Of a DNA stretch of 64,000 bases, positions 59,752 to 64,000 are shown piece after piece. Both the position numbers and the translations under genes were made by a program. The DNA is from Gammaproteobacteria bacterium. Lineage in GTDB: Bacteria; Pseudomonadota; Gammaproteobacteria; Pseudomonadales; Cellvibrionaceae. The DNA is taken from positions 1 to 64,000 of the forward strand of contig JAGKWO010000011.1 in NCBI GenBank assembly GCA_021151835.1, written 5' to 3'. The notes under the pieces were generated by a model. It did no database searches and had not been told where the DNA came from. It was given only the letters and a program-made list of their open reading frames with translations. The stretch's first letter is position 1. Each line of letters starts with the position of its first letter.

Positions 59752-61074
59752 TTAATGCAGTTTCAAGCGCGGTCTCAACCAGCGATTCAATCTTCCACCC
59801 AACATAATTAATCCGGTGCGAATGAATCCGTGAATCGCAATCTGATGCATACGGTATAACGAAATATAAACCACACGCGCCAAACGGCCCTCAATAAACA
59901 TACTGCCTTTGCTCAGATTCCCCATTAAATTTCCAACGGTAGAATAACTCGCGAGAGAAATTAATGAGCCGTGATCAGTGTATTTATAAGTGTGTAGCGA
60001 TTTGTTGTTGAGTAATGCCAATAAATTTTTATAACAAGTGCTCGCCATTTGATGCGCCGATTGCGCGCGTGGTGGAACGCGTGAACCATCCGGGTTGGTA
60101 AATTGGGCGCAGTCGCCGATAGCAAAAATATGCGGGTCACGTGATGTTTGCAAAAACTCATTAACGTGCAACTGATTAATCCGATTGGTTTCCAGCCCGG
60201 CGATATTGGCCATAAATTCGGGCACTTTAATTCCTGCTGCCCACACCATTAAATCAGCTTCAATTAATTGGCCATCTTTAGTTTGTAATCCTTCTTTAGT
60301 GGCGGCGGTAATCAAGGTATTGAGTTTTACATCGACCCCGATTTTAACCAGCTCGCCATGCGCAGCGTCGGAAATGCGCTCGGGCAATGCTGGAAGAATT
60401 CTTGGGCCAGCTTCTATTAAGGTAACTTGCAAATGTTCCTTGGATACCGCATTAAAACCGTAATTATGAATTTCCTGCACGGCGTGATGCAATTCTGCCG
60501 ACAGTTCCACACCGGTAGCACCGGCGCCGACAATTGCAATGCGCACACGGTCTTCCGCGCCGGTTACGCGTTGGATGCGCAAAAATTTATTGAGCAATTT
60601 ATTGTGGAATTTGTGTGCCTGGGTGGGGCTATCCAGAAACAAACAGTTTTCTTTAACGCCGGCGGTGTTGAAATCGTTGGAAATCGAGCCTAACGCAATC
60701 ACCAGGTAGTCATAGGGAATTCGTGTTGATGGTAGAAATTCAACGCCTTCATCATCATGCATCGGAGCTAATACGACTTCACGTTTTTCACGATCAATGT
60801 CGATCATCGTTCCCACACGAAAGAAAAAATGATGTGCGTTGGCGTGGCCGCGATAACTCACCGCATCTACATCTTCGTCCATCGTGCCTACGGCAATTTC
60901 ATGCAATAGTGGTTTCCATAAATGGGTAGTGTTGCGGTCAATGAGTGTGACTTCTGCTTTATTTTTGCGCCCGAGTTTATCGCCGAGCCTGGTGGCGAGT
61001 TCAAGCCCGCCGGCACCGCCCCCGACGACAACGATACGCGGCCTGGCAGCCGCTTGATTGGTTGATGTTTGCAT
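59752..61074 (-). CDS. ndh: Type II NADH dehydrogenase (NDH-2)
   Basis: A 440-residue FAD enzyme that oxidises NADH and reduces quinone at the inner face of the membrane without proton pumping. The FAD-binding motif is RIVVVGGGAGGLELATRLG; the NADH-binding motif is RIAIVGAGATGVELSAELHH; HLWKPLLHEIAVG and AIGDCAQF are typical of NDH-2. The C-terminal amphipathic helices end in a basic tail (RLNRWLRPRLKLH) suited to membrane attachment. It is the last gene of a minus-strand group, 23 bases after the TPR lipoprotein gene. Confidence 0.92.
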   Translation of the reverse strand: MQTSTNQAAARPRIVVVGGGAGGLELATRLGDKLGRKNKAEVTLIDRNTTHLWKPLLHEIAVGTMDEDVDAVSYRGHANAHHFFFRVGTMIDIDREKREVVLAPMHDDEGVEFLPSTRIPYDYLVIALGSISNDFNTAGVKENCLFLDSPTQAHKFHNKLLNKFLRIQRVTGAEDRVRIAIVGAGATGVELSAELHHAVQEIHNYGFNAVSKEHLQVTLIEAGPRILPALPERISDAAHGELVKIGVDVKLNTLITAATKEGLQTKDGQLIEADLMVWAAGIKVPEFMANIAGLETNRINQLHVNEFLQTSRDPHIFAIGDCAQFTNPDGSRVPPRAQSAHQMASTCYKNLLALLNNKSLHTYKYTDHGSLISLASYSTVGNLMGNLSKGSMFIEGRLARVVYISLYRMHQIAIHGFIRTGLIMLGGRLNRWLRPRLKLH

Positions 61075-61097
61075 GGTTCACCTGCATAGGTAGTGGA

Positions 61098-62522
61098 TTA
61101 ATCTCTCTCCAGAAAATGGCTTGCCAATGGCCGCTCGATGAATCGATAGGTTTTTTGTTGTAATGCGGCGTTAAATTGCTGTTTGGCAGCCTGTATTTTG
61201 CCAGCGCGATAATCGCGGTAGCCGGAATAAAAATAATATTCAGTTCGCTCACAACGATTGCTTGCGGCTTTTTCAAATTGCTGGCGATTTAATTTATTAG
61301 TCCAATAGGCGTAAACCGCGCCTTCCCATTCGTTGCGCACGGCAATTTTTTTATTGCGGGTGACGGTGGTGAAATCCCATTCTGTTTGATCGGCAATGAT
61401 GTCTGCCTTGATGGAGTCGTAAATACTGATTTCCGTTTGGGCTTGCACGTATTCGGTGAAGCTTATAGCGGCTTGGGTCCAGTGGCCGGCATTCATATAA
61501 ATTTCATGGTAGGCGGTGTCGCTCGGTGCAAGGCCGTGTTGTTTGGCTTTATCGAGTAATTCAAAGGCGTGTTGTTCGCGCCCCAACAGCGAATAGCTTT
61601 GGGCCGCCCAGGCATAATTTGCGGCGGTAGGGGCAAGCTCCAGTACGATTGCAATTTCATTCAGCGCCAGTTGGTAATGATTGTTGTCAATAAACATTTG
61701 CGCCAGCTGGTAGTGTGATTCGGCTTTATCTGTGGCGAAGGGAATGGCTTTTTGGTAATAGCGCGCCGCACGGTAAAGCGTATCACTGTGTTCATAGGCA
61801 CAACCGCTTGCTTCGGCGCGATCTTCATAGGTTTCCGCAAGGGTTTGATATAAATCGCGTGAGTGCACCTGATTGCCTTCCGCTTGTTTCAACGTGGCAA
61901 TTGCTAAAGGATAATAGCCCTGGGTGCGGTACATTTTAGCGAGTTGGACGTAGGCTTTATCGCTTGTTGGTTGCTCGCGGGTTGCGCTTAAGAGCGCATC
62001 AAATAATTCGTTGGGATTTTTTTCGCGCGCCTCTTTTTGCACAATATAACGCTGTAAAAAATAGGCCAATGACGGAGGATTCAATTGCTCGCGCGCTTGC
62101 GGAGACAATTGGCTGAATAAGGTTTTGGCTTTTTCCAGGGCCTTGTTATCCCCCTTTACAACATCGTCATAATAAATATTGTACAAAGCCGTTAAGGTGT
62201 TTTGATTGCCAGGAACCAGCTTCAATACCTTGCGAAATTCGCGGATCGCTTGTTTGCGATCCGCAGCAGATTTACTTTTTTCTGCTTGTGCGATGTAAGC
62301 GTAACCGAGTTTGTAATGCAGCTCCGGATTGTTTGGATCTTTTACCAATTGTTGTTCCAGATCAGCAATCAATGCCGATGCAGTAATTGCGGGAGCCTCA
62401 ACATTTTTGACGGATTGTTGGCTGCAACTCGCCAGTAACAGACTGCCGATTAACAACGCGCCCGCCAATCCGAGCGGCTTGTGCTGCAACAAATAATTGC
62501 CTGGCTTAACCAAAAAATTCAT
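61098..62522 (-). CDS. Tetratricopeptide-repeat lipoprotein
   Basis: A 474-residue lipoprotein. The signal ends in the lipobox LLASC-SQQ (Cys at about 33). The rest is made of helical TPR-type repeats, for example NPELHYKLGYAYIAQAEKS, SDKAYVQLAKMYRTQGYYPLAIATLKQA, AESHYQLAQMFIDNNHYQLALNEIAIVLELAP and YRAGKIQAAKQQFNAALQQ. No enzyme domain is seen, so a scaffold or assembly role is likely. I chose the ATG at 62522; the frame opens two codons earlier with a GTG. It follows the transglutaminase-like gene by nine bases and probably acts with it. Confidence 0.82.
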   Translation of the reverse strand: MNFLVKPGNYLLQHKPLGLAGALLIGSLLLASCSQQSVKNVEAPAITASALIADLEQQLVKDPNNPELHYKLGYAYIAQAEKSKSAADRKQAIREFRKVLKLVPGNQNTLTALYNIYYDDVVKGDNKALEKAKTLFSQLSPQAREQLNPPSLAYFLQRYIVQKEAREKNPNELFDALLSATREQPTSDKAYVQLAKMYRTQGYYPLAIATLKQAEGNQVHSRDLYQTLAETYEDRAEASGCAYEHSDTLYRAARYYQKAIPFATDKAESHYQLAQMFIDNNHYQLALNEIAIVLELAPTAANYAWAAQSYSLLGREQHAFELLDKAKQHGLAPSDTAYHEIYMNAGHWTQAAISFTEYVQAQTEISIYDSIKADIIADQTEWDFTTVTRNKKIAVRNEWEGAVYAYWTNKLNRQQFEKAASNRCERTEYYFYSGYRDYRAGKIQAAKQQFNAALQQKTYRFIERPLASHFLERD

Positions 62523-62531
62523 CTGCACCTC

Positions 62532-64000
62532 TTAGAGCTTATAACCCAGCGTCTCTGCTTTTTTAAATGCAGCGTCAGATTCCTTGAACTGGTGGTTATA
62601 CCCTAAAGCCAATCCCAATTGATAATGTGCCTCTGCATTTTTCGGGGCCGTTGCTACCGCCGTCTGTGCAGTCTCCAATGCTTCTTGATAGTCACCGTTT
62701 TTAATTTGCAATTTGCTCAGCGCAATCAGGCTGGCGGTATCATTTTTGCCACTATGTTGCAGCGCGGCTATGTCTGCTGCGGTGGCATCATATTCGTAGG
62801 CCAGGCTCCAGTCGGTGGAGTTGAGCAGCTCTTCCGTCTTTTTATAAAAATCAGCGTAATTGCTTAATTCAACGCGGCTGGCTTTCAATATCAGGTTTTG
62901 TTCCACAACATAACGATGGGGTTCTTCAGTGCCGGTTTGCACCAGCTTATAGTAAGGATTATCGATGTTGGTGCCACGGGTTTTTATCCGCAGCTGATGT
63001 TTGGTGTCGGGGCTATTAAATACGATGCGCGCTTGCAAACTATAACCGGGATCATTGACATAAGGCTGCTTGCGATCAGCCGGTTTATGCAGGTTGCGCA
63101 AATCTGCAAATAAATTGGTGAGCTGGGTAATGCTAAAGGCATAGTTGATGGGCTCTTTATCGCCGCCCCATACTTTTGTAAACGCAAAGCGCCCATTGAT
63201 TACAAATGGTTGCCACAGGTTATCGGCATTGCTTGTGCTTAATTCAATAACCTCGGCAGCGTTATAAATCTGGCCGATTAATTCGCGGAAATATTTATCG
63301 CGCTCGCGCGAGTATTGCCACATGCTGCGCAAGCGTTGTTCGTAGAGTCCGCCGAAGGTAAGTTTAAAACTGGCCTGTGCGTTTTGGCCGTCAAATTTAT
63401 CGAATACCAGTTCCAGGTGTGCAAAATGTTTATCGGGACCCTGGGTTGGCAATACGCTGATTTGTTTGCTTTGCCCATTAACAATCAGCGCCGGTTGACC
63501 TTCAATACCGACAGAAAAACCGGGGTATAAACTGGTTTCGCCAGTAGTATCCATCCAGATTTCCTGTAAACCGTTTTGCGCGGGGATATGGACGATCATG
63601 TGGTCAAAACTGATGCCGGGAATTGTCATATCGGGGATGCCGCGCCCGCGCGTTACAATCAAAGCCGGATCGGCTTTTATTCCCAAATCGCGCAATAGTT
63701 TTACGGCCAGTACGGTTTGGTCTTTGCAATCGCCATAACCATTTTTCAAAATATCAGTGGTATCGTGCGGTTCATAACCGCCGCGCCCTACATGGGCAAA
63801 TACGTAGCGAATCCGATCCTGGATGGTCTGGTAAACGGCTTTGACTTTTGCTTCCGGTGTCAGTGCAGTTTTCTTAATATCAGTAACAATTTGCGCCAGT
63901 GCAGCATCGCTTAATAAATGGGGTTCGACCAAACCGTCAGCCCAGCGCGCAACATCATTCCATTGGTCGGTAGTGGCAACACGCAGGTAGGGCGCATAGT
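62532..64000 (-). CDS. Transglutaminase-like protein with C-terminal TPR (partial; continues past the window)
   Basis: About 489 codons of a larger gene whose start is beyond 64000; the frame continues without a stop to the window edge (YAPYLRVATTDQWNDVARWA...). The transglutaminase-like core has the Cys motif KNGYGDCKDQTVLAVKLLRDLGI, and the sequence before and after fits the DUF3857-transglutaminase family of exported proteins. The C-terminal 90 residues are TPR-like (DYQEALETAQTAVATAPKNAEAHYQLGLALG). Family members often sit with lipoproteins, as here. The substrate is unknown; a peptidase or cross-linking activity cannot be claimed. Confidence 0.8.
   Translation of the reverse strand, partial: YAPYLRVATTDQWNDVARWADGLVEPHLLSDAALAQIVTDIKKTALTPEAKVKAVYQTIQDRIRYVFAHVGRGGYEPHDTTDILKNGYGDCKDQTVLAVKLLRDLGIKADPALIVTRGRGIPDMTIPGISFDHMIVHIPAQNGLQEIWMDTTGETSLYPGFSVGIEGQPALIVNGQSKQISVLPTQGPDKHFAHLELVFDKFDGQNAQASFKLTFGGLYEQRLRSMWQYSRERDKYFRELIGQIYNAAEVIELSTSNADNLWQPFVINGRFAFTKVWGGDKEPINYAFSITQLTNLFADLRNLHKPADRKQPYVNDPGYSLQARIVFNSPDTKHQLRIKTRGTNIDNPYYKLVQTGTEEPHRYVVEQNLILKASRVELSNYADFYKKTEELLNSTDWSLAYEYDATAADIAALQHSGKNDTASLIALSKLQIKNGDYQEALETAQTAVATAPKNAEAHYQLGLALGYNHQFKESDAAFKKAETLGYKL

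Overview
The window is about 64 kb of a Gram-negative gammaproteobacterial chromosome, most likely Cellvibrio or a close relative in the Cellvibrionaceae. I infer this from three things: the core gene order proA-nadD-rsfS-rlmH-mrdA-rodA-mltB-rlpA-dacA / ybeD-lipB-lipA matches the Pseudomonas-type order; very large secreted proteins carry carbohydrate-binding-like modules joined by polyserine linkers; and the base composition is moderate. No rRNA, tRNA, CRISPR array, integrase or transposase was recognised.

Layout. 0-9.2 kb is housekeeping: yqeY and rpsU (minus strand), tsaD-folB-folK (plus), a CorA-like channel, a pteridine reductase and cca (minus), an EamA transporter, a TorF-like outer-membrane protein and galE. 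9.7-24.5 kb holds two giant secreted haem proteins and a TonB-dependent receptor, interrupted by degV and a PhoPQ-like two-component system on the minus strand. 24.5-25.6 kb has two small envelope genes. 25.9-35.6 kb is the conserved run proA-nadD-rsfS-rlmH-mrdA-rodA-mltB-rlpA-dacA for cell elongation and peptidoglycan metabolism.

35.6-56.3 kb is accessory DNA sitting exactly between dacA and ybeD, which are neighbours in Pseudomonas and E. coli. It contains a DUF805 protein, a 2196-residue multi-haem protein paired with a Tat-exported DUF1552 protein, an AHH nuclease toxin with an Imm11-like immunity gene and a paralogous pair of small genes (one broken by an in-frame stop), the RDD-SpoIIM-DUF4129-DUF4350-MoxR-DUF58 operon, and an orphan T6SS amidase effector/immunity pair (Tae4/Tai4-like). 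The core resumes with ybeD-lipB-lipA, then a GNAT acetyltransferase, a composite palindromic repeat beside a DUF559 nuclease gene, a type II NADH dehydrogenase, a TPR lipoprotein, and the partial gene of a transglutaminase-like protein that runs off the window.

The most interesting theme is a group of giant exported redox proteins. One is a di-haem oxidoreductase with two F5/8C (discoidin) modules. One joins a PQQ-type sugar dehydrogenase, a di-haem domain, four F5/8C modules and a ThuA-like domain. One joins starch-binding-like modules, a PQQ-type dehydrogenase, four CxxCH haem sites and the DUF1587/1592/1588/1585 set known mostly from Planctomycetes, next to its usual DUF1552 partner. Together they suggest a polysaccharide-anchored extracellular or periplasmic electron-transfer system; the substrate and acceptor cannot be told from sequence. 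A second theme is a family of composite GC-rich palindromes, one copy of which supplies the ribosome binding site of nadD and another of which lies just upstream of the DUF559 gene.
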